From positions 57,350 to 121,349 of the forward strand of contig CANJSF010000010.1 of NCBI GenBank assembly GCA_947476925.1: a stretch of DNA of 64,000 nucleotides. The letters are read 5' to 3'. The notes under the pieces were generated by a model. That model did no database searches, was not told where the DNA came from, and was given only the letters and a program-made list of their open reading frames with translations. A program made the position numbers and the translations under genes. This document shows, one piece after another, positions 8,443 through 17,344 of the stretch (its first letter is position 1; each line of letters starts with the position of its first letter). The DNA comes from Rhodospirillaceae bacterium (GTDB lineage: Bacteria; Pseudomonadota; Alphaproteobacteria; Rhodospirillales; Rhodospirillaceae).

Positions 8443-10362
8443 TTATGCGCGGTTTTGTAACCAAATGGTTAAAGCCGACCGCAGGTCTTTGAAAAGCCCT
8501 GTCCAGTCACCTCTAACCCTTTGGCGAAAAAGAGAAATAGAGCTATACCAAGGCGTGTCTGCTCGCTCTAAAAGCCACCTAAAATCTGGGCTTGCCGGGA
8601 TCAAAAGCCATGCAGGTGTTCCCAAGGCTCCCGCGAGGTGCATCACTGCGGTGTCGACACCGATAACGAGGTCCAATTGTCGAACAACCGAAGCCGTTTG
8701 GGCCCAATCGGTTACCAGTCCATCAATTTGGTAGGAAATTCGCTTCGGGGCCAGGTCGTGCGCCCGGGGGCCGGTTTGTAGGCTGACAAGCTCAACATCC
8801 AAACCTTGAAATAGTTTTTCGAAGTGGTCGACGTCGCAGCTTCGTCGCCGGTCGATTTTATTGTCGGGCGAGCCTGCCCAAACGAACCCAATTTTGGGCC
8901 GCCCCGAATTTGGGATTCTCAGGTGGTTGGCCTCTTCGCGCGGCGCATTCAGATACGCTGACCCGGCGGACAAAACCTCGGGCGTAATTCCTAGCAAGCC
9001 AGGAACGCTTAAAAGAGGCGCGTAAAAATCGTGATGTGGACGAGTCCCTTCATGGGGGAAAGTCTCGTCAATGCCAGCGACGCCTCTGAAAATTTGCATC
9101 AAACTTTTTGGACATTCAACAATGACATGAGCGCAGCGTTTTCGGACAAGTGCAGCAAATCGCACGAATTGGATCGAATCGCCAAGACCTTGTTCGCAGA
9201 TCAAAAGAATTGTTGCGTTTGGCTGAGACGAGCCGTCCCACTTTGGCGCAGCACCGCAATATGGGCGTGAGCTAAACTGTGGCAACTGCCAGCGCCATTC
9301 ATACTCGTTCCAACCTTCGCGCCAACGTCCTGTCAGCAATAAAAGCCAGGCTAAATTATAGTGCGGCTCGGGCGTAGATGGGCGGAGCTGGATTGCCGTC
9401 CGATAGCATTTTTCGGGTTCAATCATTTCGCCCATGGCAACCAGTGCCACGCCGAGATTTGTCCATGCGTCCCAGCGCTGCGGTGCGACACCGACGACAT
9501 ACCGTAGGTGCGCGATGGCTTCTTCAGGTTTTTCCTCACGCACCAAATGCGCGCCAAGATTATATCTCGCATCAATTGAACTCGGATCTAGCTTTACCGC
9601 GGCCCGTAGATGACGCTCAGCCTCATTTGCTTTGCCCAGGGCATCAAGAGCATTTCCAAGGTTGGCGTGGACCAGTGATGAGTTCGGGGAAGACACAAGG
9701 GCTTGCTGATATAAAGAAACAGCGTCACCCATTCGACCTAAGGCGCGCAGGGCAACGCCCAGATTGTTCAGGGCATTGAAGTCGTTTGGCTCTAGTTCAA
9801 GCTGACGTCGATAGCTGATCTCTGCAGCGGCATTGTCATGCAAGCTGCGTTCGGCAGCGCCACGAAGCGCCCAGACCTCTGCGGTTTCCGCGAAGATTTC
9901 CGAAGTTTGCTGCATCACACTCAATGCTTCGGCGTGGCGACTGCAAGCCATCAGGCTTTTGGCCAGCATGATGCGGGGGCTGAGACGCTCAGGGGCCAAA
10001 CGTGATGCCTTTAGGAAAACGGCAGTCGCTGGTCTTGGTTCGCCCATCTCCATGAGCGCAACCCCTAAGGCGAGGCGCAAACTGGGGTCGGTTGGATGCC
10101 GAGCAATCGCGCCCTGAAAGAGAATGCTCGCTGCGTTGGGTTGTTTGAGCTCAACCAGGACTTGGCCAAGCTCTAGGGTCGCTTGCAAATGATCAGCGTA
10201 AATTGCCAGCAGCGCCTCATACTGTGCCCTGGCTGCAAGCAATAGGCCTTCCTGGCGCAAAGACCTAGCGTGGTCGAGGATAGCTTCTGCCGGGGATGAA
10301 TATGTCACGCGATCTAGTCTTGGCGCTGTTTGCGCTTTTCCATGTATATATAAGTCTACCAT
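8443..10362 (-). CDS. TPR protein with GT9/heptosyltransferase-like glycosyltransferase domain
   Basis: About 639 aa. The first 350-odd residues are tandem TPRs (for example ALNNLGVALRALGRMGDAVS, VHANLGNALDALGKANEAER, DARYNLGAHLVREEKPEEAI). A GT-B type domain follows with ICEQGLGDSIQFVRFAALVR, IGFVWAGSPDN and the nucleotide-site-like stretch DLVIGVDTAVMHLAGALGTP. These resemble ADP-heptose transferase (GT9) motifs. Such TPR-glycosyltransferases modify flagellins in related bacteria, as FlmG does in Caulobacter; here that role is inferred from proximity to flagellin genes. The ATG at 10362 shares the CCATGG with the divergent gene; a GTG at 10308 is an alternative start. No clear Shine-Dalgarno is seen for either. 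Confidence 0.85.
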   Translation of the reverse strand: MVDLYIHGKAQTAPRLDRVTYSSPAEAILDHARSLRQEGLLLAARAQYEALLAIYADHLQATLELGQVLVELKQPNAASILFQGAIARHPTDPSLRLALGVALMEMGEPRPATAVFLKASRLAPERLSPRIMLAKSLMACSRHAEALSVMQQTSEIFAETAEVWALRGAAERSLHDNAAAEISYRRQLELEPNDFNALNNLGVALRALGRMGDAVSLYQQALVSSPNSSLVHANLGNALDALGKANEAERHLRAAVKLDPSSIDARYNLGAHLVREEKPEEAIAHLRYVVGVAPQRWDAWTNLGVALVAMGEMIEPEKCYRTAIQLRPSTPEPHYNLAWLLLLTGRWREGWNEYEWRWQLPQFSSRPYCGAAPKWDGSSQPNATILLICEQGLGDSIQFVRFAALVRKRCAHVIVECPKSLMQIFRGVAGIDETFPHEGTRPHHDFYAPLLSVPGLLGITPEVLSAGSAYLNAPREEANHLRIPNSGRPKIGFVWAGSPDNKIDRRRSCDVDHFEKLFQGLDVELVSLQTGPRAHDLAPKRISYQIDGLVTDWAQTASVVRQLDLVIGVDTAVMHLAGALGTPAWLLIPASPDFRWLLERADTPWYSSISLFRQRVRGDWTGLFKDLRSALTIWLQNRA

Positions 10363-11917
10363 GGTTGCATCAGTTGGCGAGATTATTGAAGGGCTCTTGG
10401 AAGACGCCGAAGCGGCATTAGCCGGAGGGGCGACGTCTAAGGCTTTGGCCATCTATCGTGGCATTCTGCACCACGATCCGGACCACGTACTGGCGTTGCG
10501 TCAGGCTGGCGCCATTATGCTCAACCAAGACAATCCATCGGCCGCAATGAACCTATTTCAGCGCGCCGTGCAATTAAGCCCTTCTGACCCCGACCTCTAC
10601 CATGGCGTTGCCACGTCGCTCAGGCTGGCCGGCCACATTGATAGCGCCATGCAGACACTTCAGGCGGCACTCAAAATCGACGATACGCATGCACCGGCGT
10701 TGCATGACCTAGCCTTGTTGCATCGCCAAAAAGGTAACCTTGACCAATCAGAGGCGCTGTTCCGACAAGCCGCCGCTTACGGTGCGGGCCAAGGTCGCTT
10801 TGAAGCCGAGCTACAACGTGCCGTCGCATTGTTTAAACAAGACCGGCTGCCTGAAGCTGAGCGCTGGTTTCATCGCGCGGGGATTTTGAATCCAAACGAT
10901 CCGCGCGCGTTTATGAATGTCGCGCTTATCTATCGTACCTGGGGCCATCTCGACGCCGCCGTGTCGTGGCTGGAAAGGGCCGTGTCAGTGGCACCAGATA
11001 ATGCCGATGCACACTGGAACCTTGCTCATGCGTTACTCGTACGTGGTGATCTTGAGCGTGGCTGGGCGGAATACGAGTGGCGGTTCATGCGCGCGGGCCG
11101 AGGTGAGCGGGCGCTTCCGATAGCGCGCTGGAAGGGCGAGAGTTTAGTCGGCAAAACGCTGCTGCTCAGCGCCGAGCAAGGCATGGGCGATGTCATCCAG
11201 TTTACGCGCTTCGCTGAGATGTTTGCTGCACGCGGTGCCAAGGTGATTGTTGAGTGCCACCCCGGTTTGGAGGGAGTTCTCGCCACGGCGCCCGGCGTGG
11301 CGCATGTCGTGCCGTTAGGTAGCGCACTCCCTTCCGCTGACTTTTATTTGCCAATTATGAGCGCGCCCGGTGCGTTGGGCATCACGATTGATACACTGCC
11401 GTCCGCGCCGTCTTATCTTTCAGTACCAGGCAACATCTCAACTGATTTGCCCCGCCTAGGATTTCGGGTGGGCTTGATCTGGCGTGGAAATCCCAAGCAT
11501 GAAAATGATCAGCTGCGATCCATGTCCTTGGCCGCATTCGAGCCCATTTTGCGGGTTGGCGGCGTCAGCTTTATCAGCTTGCAAGTCGGTGAAGGTGTCG
11601 GGGAAATAGCAACGCTGCCGTCTGACCTTAAAGTCCACGATATCAGCCAACATTTAAAAGACTTTTCAGCAACCGCGAGCATCGTTGCCCAGCTCGATCT
11701 GGTGATTACCGTTGATACGGCTGTCGCGCACCTGGCGGGGGCATTGGGCAAGCCGGTATGGGTGCTGATCGCACGTGGTAATGACTGGCGTTGGTTACAT
11801 GGTCGGGCAGATAGCCCGTGGTATCCCACGATGAGGTTGTTTCGTCAGACGCCGCCACGAGATTGGGGCGCGCCAGTCCGACAAATTGCTGCGGCGCTCG
11901 CCCGGCAAATCGGTTAG
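10361..11917 (+). CDS. TPR protein with GT9/heptosyltransferase-like glycosyltransferase domain (second copy)
   Basis: The 518-aa protein is a shorter relative of the divergent neighbour. TPRs occupy roughly residues 5-245 (ALAIYRGILHHDPDHVLALR, DLYHGVATSLRLAGHIDSAM, ADAHWNLAHALLVRGDLERG). The glycosyltransferase domain has SAEQGMGDVIQFTRFAEMF, VGLIWRGNPKHENDQLRSMS and DLVITVDTAVAHLAGALGKP. Substrate is unknown; flagellin or another surface molecule is plausible from context. No Shine-Dalgarno precedes the ATG, only a TATATAA-rich stretch. A 218-aa gene follows 9 bp downstream and is probably cotranscribed. Confidence 0.87.
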   Translation: MVASVGEIIEGLLEDAEAALAGGATSKALAIYRGILHHDPDHVLALRQAGAIMLNQDNPSAAMNLFQRAVQLSPSDPDLYHGVATSLRLAGHIDSAMQTLQAALKIDDTHAPALHDLALLHRQKGNLDQSEALFRQAAAYGAGQGRFEAELQRAVALFKQDRLPEAERWFHRAGILNPNDPRAFMNVALIYRTWGHLDAAVSWLERAVSVAPDNADAHWNLAHALLVRGDLERGWAEYEWRFMRAGRGERALPIARWKGESLVGKTLLLSAEQGMGDVIQFTRFAEMFAARGAKVIVECHPGLEGVLATAPGVAHVVPLGSALPSADFYLPIMSAPGALGITIDTLPSAPSYLSVPGNISTDLPRLGFRVGLIWRGNPKHENDQLRSMSLAAFEPILRVGGVSFISLQVGEGVGEIATLPSDLKVHDISQHLKDFSATASIVAQLDLVITVDTAVAHLAGALGKPVWVLIARGNDWRWLHGRADSPWYPTMRLFRQTPPRDWGAPVRQIAAALARQIG

Positions 11918-11926
11918 CGTGTTGGC

Positions 11927-12583
11927 ATGAGCGATGACCTCCCTCTTATTTTCGCGGAAGACAGCCCGACTCCTACAGCGGTATTTTTATCTGCTGCCGG
12001 CACGGCCCACATTCAGCAATTTACCATTGAAGGCTGGGCTGTGGCCGTTACCGCTGGCTTTCAACCCGTCCGCCCCACCTCGTTGGTCGACGCGCCGGCG
12101 CAGGTTGTTGATGAGAAAATTATCTTTGGTCCAACAGTTGTTTCGGTTGAAGCTCAGACGTGGAGCGCAAAAGACCTTGCGCTTATTGCGCAATGGCAGC
12201 CACGCTTTGTGAAGGTCAACTGCGCGTTTACAGGCGTGGAACCGTCCGCGATCGAAGCAATCGCGAAAAGTCTAAGCTCACTCGGTTTAATTATGCTGGC
12301 AACGCATTGGCGCGATGATAACACATTTCGGATTCGGTCCTTCAATCGCATCGAACGGCTTGAGGCACTGCAGCCCCCAGAGTGGTCGCGACTAAACTTC
12401 ATTGCATGTGCTGACGAACGCGGCGCGCAAGCGGTGACAAAGATCGGCAGAATTCATGCGGTCCAGGAGCAGCGTATCGCTCAATTGCGCATCACCGAAG
12501 CCGTTCATGATGAGCAGATTGCGCGGCTGGAAGCGGCTTTGATCGCCGCCCAGAATTCGCCTTACTTCAAGACGCCATCTTGA
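11927..12583 (+). CDS. Hypothetical protein, possibly a degenerate FkbM-like methyltransferase
   Basis: 218 aa, starting 9 bp after the TPR-glycosyltransferase gene. Residues about 85-155 (RFVKVNCAFTGVEPSAIEAI, then a hydrophobic LGLIMLATHW) resemble the second half of FkbM-type methyltransferases, where an acidic VEG-type motif and a hydrophobic strand are conserved. No N-terminal SAM-binding glycine motif is visible, so activity is doubtful. Residues about 170-210 form a charged coiled coil (RIHAVQEQRIAQLRITEAVH). The 3' end overlaps the convergent SPINDLY-like gene by 17 bp. The FkbM assignment is weak. Confidence 0.65.
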   Translation: MSDDLPLIFAEDSPTPTAVFLSAAGTAHIQQFTIEGWAVAVTAGFQPVRPTSLVDAPAQVVDEKIIFGPTVVSVEAQTWSAKDLALIAQWQPRFVKVNCAFTGVEPSAIEAIAKSLSSLGLIMLATHWRDDNTFRIRSFNRIERLEALQPPEWSRLNFIACADERGAQAVTKIGRIHAVQEQRIAQLRITEAVHDEQIARLEAALIAAQNSPYFKTPS

Positions 12584-14327
12584 GTTTGCGCTCTAGCGCG
12601 TTAACTAGTTGGTCGCCAACGCTTGCGCCAATGGACGCGTTAAAGCTATTTTCGCTGCTTGCTACATCGCGCACAGCTTCCGCCATCTCGTGACGTAAGC
12701 TGTCATCTTGGAGCAATCGCGTTGCCAGCGTCACGTAGTCATCGATGCTGCGAGTGACCAAAACATCCAAACCTATCTCACGTAACATTGCCGCGCTTTG
12801 GCGACAACGCGCCGTCGTGCCTTCTTTAACGACCGGCGGGCAACCCATGCTTAGTGGGTCAGTGATCGATACCGCCCCTGAATAGGGGAAACTGTCGAGA
12901 TACAGATCTGCCAGCTTCAAGATGGACCGGATCGGAGCGCGTGATTGCTGTGCTTCAATTACATGCAAGCGCTCTACGCTCACGTTGTATTCGGCAAAGC
13001 GCGCTTGTACGAATCGCAAAAATCCATCTTTGAACGGATAATGAGTCGTCCAGTTTGGGTTGAATGGATAGAGCAATAAATGCGCGTTATCGGCCTTTTC
13101 CATAATGCGCGCCCAGGCGTCAATCAAATCTGGCCCAATCTTGAAATAGTTCGCGCCAGAGACAAGGAGCAATGCCGCATCTGGTACGCCGAGATTTTCA
13201 CGCGTCAATGTCGGCGGATCTGGCAAATCGCCCGGAAACATATAGTGGTTCGACGATCCAGGCACGAGCAGCAGTTGCTCGGTATAGTCTTCGGCGGCAG
13301 TCGGCGGCTCGTTCAGCTCGCCATTAATATAGGCGTCGACGGTTGGAAACCCTGTGGTCAAGGGGCAACAATGCATCGCGACTTGAATTCGGGCTAAGCG
13401 CTGAGCCATCAACAGCGTCCAGGGAAAGCGGCACGTGTTTGTCAGGTTGGCGCCGGCAAGCAGTATGTCGAGGTTCTCTGCGGCCAACATCTCTGCACAT
13501 GCCGCGATATCGCTGACCGGCAGCGACACAAAGTCATCGGCCACATCTGCAAAAGCGGCGCTGATGGGTGTGGCGGCCTCGTCTGGAACATAGGCAATGA
13601 CGTTGAAGACGCGCCGATCCAGGCCAGACAAATGACCACGTATGGCGGCCGTTTCGCTGCCCGCGCCGGGGCATAGAATTCCAAGGCGAATCATCTCATC
13701 ATTCGGATCGCGCGGCGGAGGCACGACATCGCGTGCCCAGCCCTGTAATTCCAAAAACATGCGTATCAGTTCGGCGCGCTGAACAGCAAGCGTGCGAAGC
13801 GGGACATCTTCGCCATAGACCGAAGTAATGTTAAAGCCATCGATAAAACCGCTCACGAGGGCTAAGCGGAAATCAGCCTCGTCGATCACGCGGGCGGCCT
13901 TATGGATGTCCTGCACTGTGGCTTGCAGGTGCGCCAAGCTACGCTTGCGCATGCCATCTCGTGTGAAAACCACCGGGACCGACAGCAACAGCTTCACAAC
14001 CGTACTCAGCAGTGGGGTCGGGACATCAACTATGTCAAAGGCGCGCTCAATCGACTGAGGAAAGCTAAATAGGCTCAGGCCAAGATAGGCTCCAACTTTT
14101 CGGCCAATGTCATGCTCGACGCTAACAACGCGGTGGCAGCGTTCGGCGACGGCTTGCTCGGATTTTGTCAGTGCCAGGTGGCGCACGCCTGAATTGACCA
14201 TCGTCATGATCGCATCGCCCGATGGATTACTACACAGGGCAGCCAGGCGCTCGATACGGCCTTCGAGGCAGATTTCGGCTAAGTTCAGCCGCAGGTCGCG
14301 TAGCTTCCGTTCGGATTGAGAATCCAT
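12567..14327 (-). CDS. Divergent SPINDLY/OGT-like (GT41) glycosyltransferase without TPRs
   Basis: 586 aa. The C-terminal half has the GT41 fold signature LYLDSFPYSGAVSITDPLSM followed by GCPPVV, the counterpart of DTFPYSG/NGTTTCEALWMGVPVVT in the other family members of this window. IRLGILCPGAGSETAAIRGH corresponds to their IGFVSPDF segment. The usual GHTSG(H/N)R motif with the conserved histidine is replaced by LLAGANLTNTCRF, so catalysis may be altered or lost. The N-terminal 200 residues are helical but lack clear TPR motifs. It lies head-to-tail with the WaaA-like gene (44 bp) on the same strand. Confidence 0.82.
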   Translation of the reverse strand: MDSQSERKLRDLRLNLAEICLEGRIERLAALCSNPSGDAIMTMVNSGVRHLALTKSEQAVAERCHRVVSVEHDIGRKVGAYLGLSLFSFPQSIERAFDIVDVPTPLLSTVVKLLLSVPVVFTRDGMRKRSLAHLQATVQDIHKAARVIDEADFRLALVSGFIDGFNITSVYGEDVPLRTLAVQRAELIRMFLELQGWARDVVPPPRDPNDEMIRLGILCPGAGSETAAIRGHLSGLDRRVFNVIAYVPDEAATPISAAFADVADDFVSLPVSDIAACAEMLAAENLDILLAGANLTNTCRFPWTLLMAQRLARIQVAMHCCPLTTGFPTVDAYINGELNEPPTAAEDYTEQLLLVPGSSNHYMFPGDLPDPPTLTRENLGVPDAALLLVSGANYFKIGPDLIDAWARIMEKADNAHLLLYPFNPNWTTHYPFKDGFLRFVQARFAEYNVSVERLHVIEAQQSRAPIRSILKLADLYLDSFPYSGAVSITDPLSMGCPPVVKEGTTARCRQSAAMLREIGLDVLVTRSIDDYVTLATRLLQDDSLRHEMAEAVRDVASSENSFNASIGASVGDQLVNALERKLKMAS

Positions 14328-14371
14328 GTGAGTTGAAAGGCGACCTGTCGCAGTTGAAACGTGAGCGCAAT

Positions 14372-15652
14372 CTAGCGGATGACGGGCTGGCTGAGATAGG
14401 GGGCAAGTTTGTCTAAAACCCGCTCCATTGTCCCTGCTGACTCACTGACAAAATTGCTTGCCGCTTGCCCCATCGTTTCAACACGAGCGGGGTCGGCCAA
14501 CAGCCTCGAAATTGTTTTGCCAAGCTCACTGGGGATCGTGATTTCAAGAGCCGCCTGTCGCGCGATCAATTCGCTGGCGATCTCGGCAAAATTTGACATG
14601 TCTGGGCCCCATGCCAAAGCACACCTCAGCAGCGCGGCTTCTGCAGGATTCTGACCGCCGCCGACCGAGAACGATTTCCCAATAAAAACGACTTTGGCGA
14701 GCCGATAAAAAAGCCCCAGTTCACCCATCGTGTCGGCAATGTAGACCTGAGTGCGTCGATTGATGGGCTCGTTTTGACCTCGTCGGGCGATCGATAGCCC
14801 TTTTGATAATAGAATCTTTGCCATCTCGGTCGCGCGCTCAGGGTGACGCGGCACGATGATTAATAGCGCGTTATCTTGGCTCTCCATAACAACTCGCTGC
14901 GCAGTGCCGACAATATCATCCTCGCCCGGATGAATGCTGGCTGCCAACCATACGGGACGCGGCCCGATTGCTGCGCGCAACTCGGTGATCGCTTGCGGAT
15001 CATATGGCAGTTCCGGCTGCGCCAGCTTTAAGTTGCCGACAGCGCTGGTCTTCTTTGCGCCCAGTATCTCGTAGCGCGCCCGGTCGGCCTCCGATTGCGC
15101 CAAGACCAACTCGATGCTCCCAAATAACCTCAGCGCGATTTCTGGAATCCGCGCCCAACGTTGTGTCGCTGGATGTGAGATTCGTGCGTTTACTTGGACG
15201 ACTGGAATGCTGCGTTCCCGCAGCATCAAAATGGTATTGGGCCATAATTCAGAATCTACGCGCAGCGCAAGCATCGGCTGCCAATGATCAAAAAACCGCC
15301 GCAGCCAAGGACGATGGTCGAGCGGCGCGAACTGATGCGTAACGCCTGCTGGCAACTTGTCACGTACGAATTGTTCAGATGTGACAGTTCCAGTTGTGAG
15401 CAAGATATTATGGCCCCGGGCCGCAAGTACTTTGATGAGGGGCAGGATTGAAGTGGTTTCACCCACACTGGCGGCATGACACCAAATCACCGGACCGCTA
15501 GGCTTTTGTGCAGCTGTCTGTCCATAGCGTTCGCGCCAACGGGTCGCTGATTCTTTGCCGATGGCGACGCGGCGGCGCAGCCACAGTGGCATTATTAGCG
15601 CTGCAGTCGCTGATGCAAAGTCATAAACGCGAAGCAAAGCAGTTTCGGCCAT
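14372..15652 (-). CDS. waaA: 3-deoxy-D-manno-octulosonic acid transferase-like protein (WaaA/KdtA family)
   Basis: 426 aa, standard length for KDO transferases, which add KDO from CMP-KDO to lipid A at the inner membrane. Recognisable motifs are the N-terminal membrane-anchoring helix, WCHAASVGETTSILPLI, LALRVDSELWPNTI, VWLAASIHPGEDD, IIVPRHPERA and SVGGGQNPAEAALLRCALAW. The gene sits inside a cluster of flagellar glycosyltransferases rather than with lipid A genes. It could therefore be the only lipopolysaccharide enzyme of the genome or a copy recruited to transfer a KDO-like sugar to another acceptor. The sequence alone does not decide this. Confidence 0.88.
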   Translation of the reverse strand: MAETALLRVYDFASATAALIMPLWLRRRVAIGKESATRWRERYGQTAAQKPSGPVIWCHAASVGETTSILPLIKVLAARGHNILLTTGTVTSEQFVRDKLPAGVTHQFAPLDHRPWLRRFFDHWQPMLALRVDSELWPNTILMLRERSIPVVQVNARISHPATQRWARIPEIALRLFGSIELVLAQSEADRARYEILGAKKTSAVGNLKLAQPELPYDPQAITELRAAIGPRPVWLAASIHPGEDDIVGTAQRVVMESQDNALLIIVPRHPERATEMAKILLSKGLSIARRGQNEPINRRTQVYIADTMGELGLFYRLAKVVFIGKSFSVGGGQNPAEAALLRCALAWGPDMSNFAEIASELIARQAALEITIPSELGKTISRLLADPARVETMGQAASNFVSESAGTMERVLDKLAPYLSQPVIR

Positions 15653-15722
15653 AGGTGAATCCTATGCCGTTGTTCTGAGAAATTGAAGTGATTGACGTGA
15701 GCAGATGGGCGTGGCGGCTCGG

Positions 15723-16007
15723 CTATTTTTTCGCCGTCAACATATCAACAATCGCATGGGCCTTTGGCGTTGCGCCTACCGAACCAGTCTGTGCTTCGAT
15801 CCACGCCTTGACCTGTTTGGGATCAACAGGGTTTTTCTCCAGCATGACTGCCAGAATGGCCTGAGTTGCAAACACGTTGGCCGCCAGATCATCAATGGCA
15901 CCCAGAACGCTATCGAGGTGGGCATTGGTGTTTTTGCCCATCTTGTCGATATCGTCCGAGACTTTGCCCAACAGACCTTGCAGTTGGCTCATCATGAAAT
16001 CTGACAT
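15723..16007 (-). CDS. Small hypothetical helical protein
   Basis: 94 aa, unrecognised. ATG at 16007 is preceded by GGAAGGAAG at good spacing, which supports real translation. The protein is almost entirely helical and soluble (MSDFMMSQLQGLLGKVSDDI at the start, HAIVDMLTAKK at the end), with no cysteine and no membrane segment. It lies 70 bp upstream of the WaaA-like gene on the same strand and 167 bp from the divergent GT4 gene. A chaperone- or adaptor-like role is possible but nothing in the sequence shows it. Confidence 0.7.
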   Translation of the reverse strand: MSDFMMSQLQGLLGKVSDDIDKMGKNTNAHLDSVLGAIDDLAANVFATQAILAVMLEKNPVDPKQVKAWIEAQTGSVGATPKAHAIVDMLTAKK

Positions 16008-16174
16008 CTACGTCTTCCTTCCCGCGTCGGAATAGTGCCCTTAGCGCTGGGCTTTATTTCTTCACCCTGCCAACTCATTGTTAGCTGGGGCCTGTGCTCA
16101 GACCTTAAATCGAATACAGTTCCTCTGCCACAGTTACGAATGATTGGTAAAGAACACTTTAAGGGTTGCGGAAA

Positions 16175-17344
16175 ATGACGCCCATGCGGATGGGAATAGG
16201 CTGGCAAATCGGCGTCCCAAGCGGCTGGGGGGTCTATGGAGTCAACTTAGCCTTGGAACTCGCGCGCTTGGGGATTGAGCCTGAAATTTTCTTCGCGCAA
16301 CCCAATATCGCACTGACCCCAGAGCAAGCGCATGTCCTGTCGTCTCATTTAAGCCGCCAGCCTGCAAATCTGGCGGCATTTAGGGCGGGCCCTGTCCGCC
16401 TGGGAGCCCCGATGCTGCATGCATTAGGTGATAAGCTCGACTTGCCCGATCAGTTGGCAGGCTTGGGCGGCGTGCCCGACATCGGCATTGTTTTTTTTGA
16501 ATCCACCCAAATTCCACCAGCCAATATTGAAAAAGCCAAACGGTTCGCTGCAATTGTGGCGGGCTCGGCATGGAACGCTGAAGTTCTTCAGGGTCATGGG
16601 CTTCAATCCGTTCGCAACTGCCCACAAGGGGTTGATTTGGAACTGTTCAAGCCTGGGCCGAAGCTCGGTCGTTTTGCAAGTCGCTTTGCTGTCTTCTCGG
16701 GCGGCAAGCTTGAGTACCGCAAAGGCCAAGACTTAGTCGTGGCCGCCTTTAAGCAGTTTTATCAGCGCCACTCCGACGCGCTGTTGGTCACTGCATGGCA
16801 TAACCCATGGCCGCAGGCCGCAAAAAGCTTGGGCATGTCGACACACACGACCAGTGCGCCCGAGACCGGCGCGGACGGTCGCCTGAACGTTGCAGCGTGG
16901 CTCAACGCGAATGGGCTTCCATCGGAATCATTTGTCGATCTCGGTGCGTTGCAAAACGCGCAAACTCCCAATGTGTTGCGCGAGGTCGATGTTGCGCTTT
17001 TTCCCAATAGGTGTGAGGGCGGCACGAACCTTGTTGCGATGGAGGCAATGGCGTGCGGCGTGACCACCATTCTGTCGAACAACACTGGCCATCATGACCT
17101 CATTCGGCACGACAATTGCTATGCACTCGACATGCAATTGCCCATCGGCGCACTGACGGGCCGCAAGGATTTAGAGGGCTGGGGCGAGTCAACAATCGAT
17201 GAAATTGTTTCTAAGTTAGAGAGTGCCTATGCTGACCGCGACGACCGCCTTATGCGCGGCGTTGCAGCAAATAATTTTATGAAAGACTGGGGTTGGTCGT
17301 CACAGATCGGTCGCCTCGTCGCGGCGATTTCCGAATTCACTTAA
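16175..17344 (+). CDS. Glycosyltransferase family 4 protein
   Basis: About 389 aa with a GT-B fold of the GT4 (GT1-like) type. It has an N-terminal acceptor domain starting RMGIGWQIGVPSGWGVYGVN, and a C-terminal donor-binding domain with FSGGKLEYRKGQDLVV, VALFPNRCEGGTNLVAMEAM and TTILSNNTGHHDLI. The acidic pair in EGGTNLVAME is the nucleotide-sugar binding motif. I chose ATG 16175 over an upstream TTG at 16166; a GCGGAAA stretch precedes it. Its 3' end overlaps the convergent TPR-SPINDLY gene by 8 bp. Acceptor unknown; context suggests surface or flagellar glycans. Confidence 0.88.
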   Translation: MTPMRMGIGWQIGVPSGWGVYGVNLALELARLGIEPEIFFAQPNIALTPEQAHVLSSHLSRQPANLAAFRAGPVRLGAPMLHALGDKLDLPDQLAGLGGVPDIGIVFFESTQIPPANIEKAKRFAAIVAGSAWNAEVLQGHGLQSVRNCPQGVDLELFKPGPKLGRFASRFAVFSGGKLEYRKGQDLVVAAFKQFYQRHSDALLVTAWHNPWPQAAKSLGMSTHTTSAPETGADGRLNVAAWLNANGLPSESFVDLGALQNAQTPNVLREVDVALFPNRCEGGTNLVAMEAMACGVTTILSNNTGHHDLIRHDNCYALDMQLPIGALTGRKDLEGWGESTIDEIVSKLESAYADRDDRLMRGVAANNFMKDWGWSSQIGRLVAAISEFT

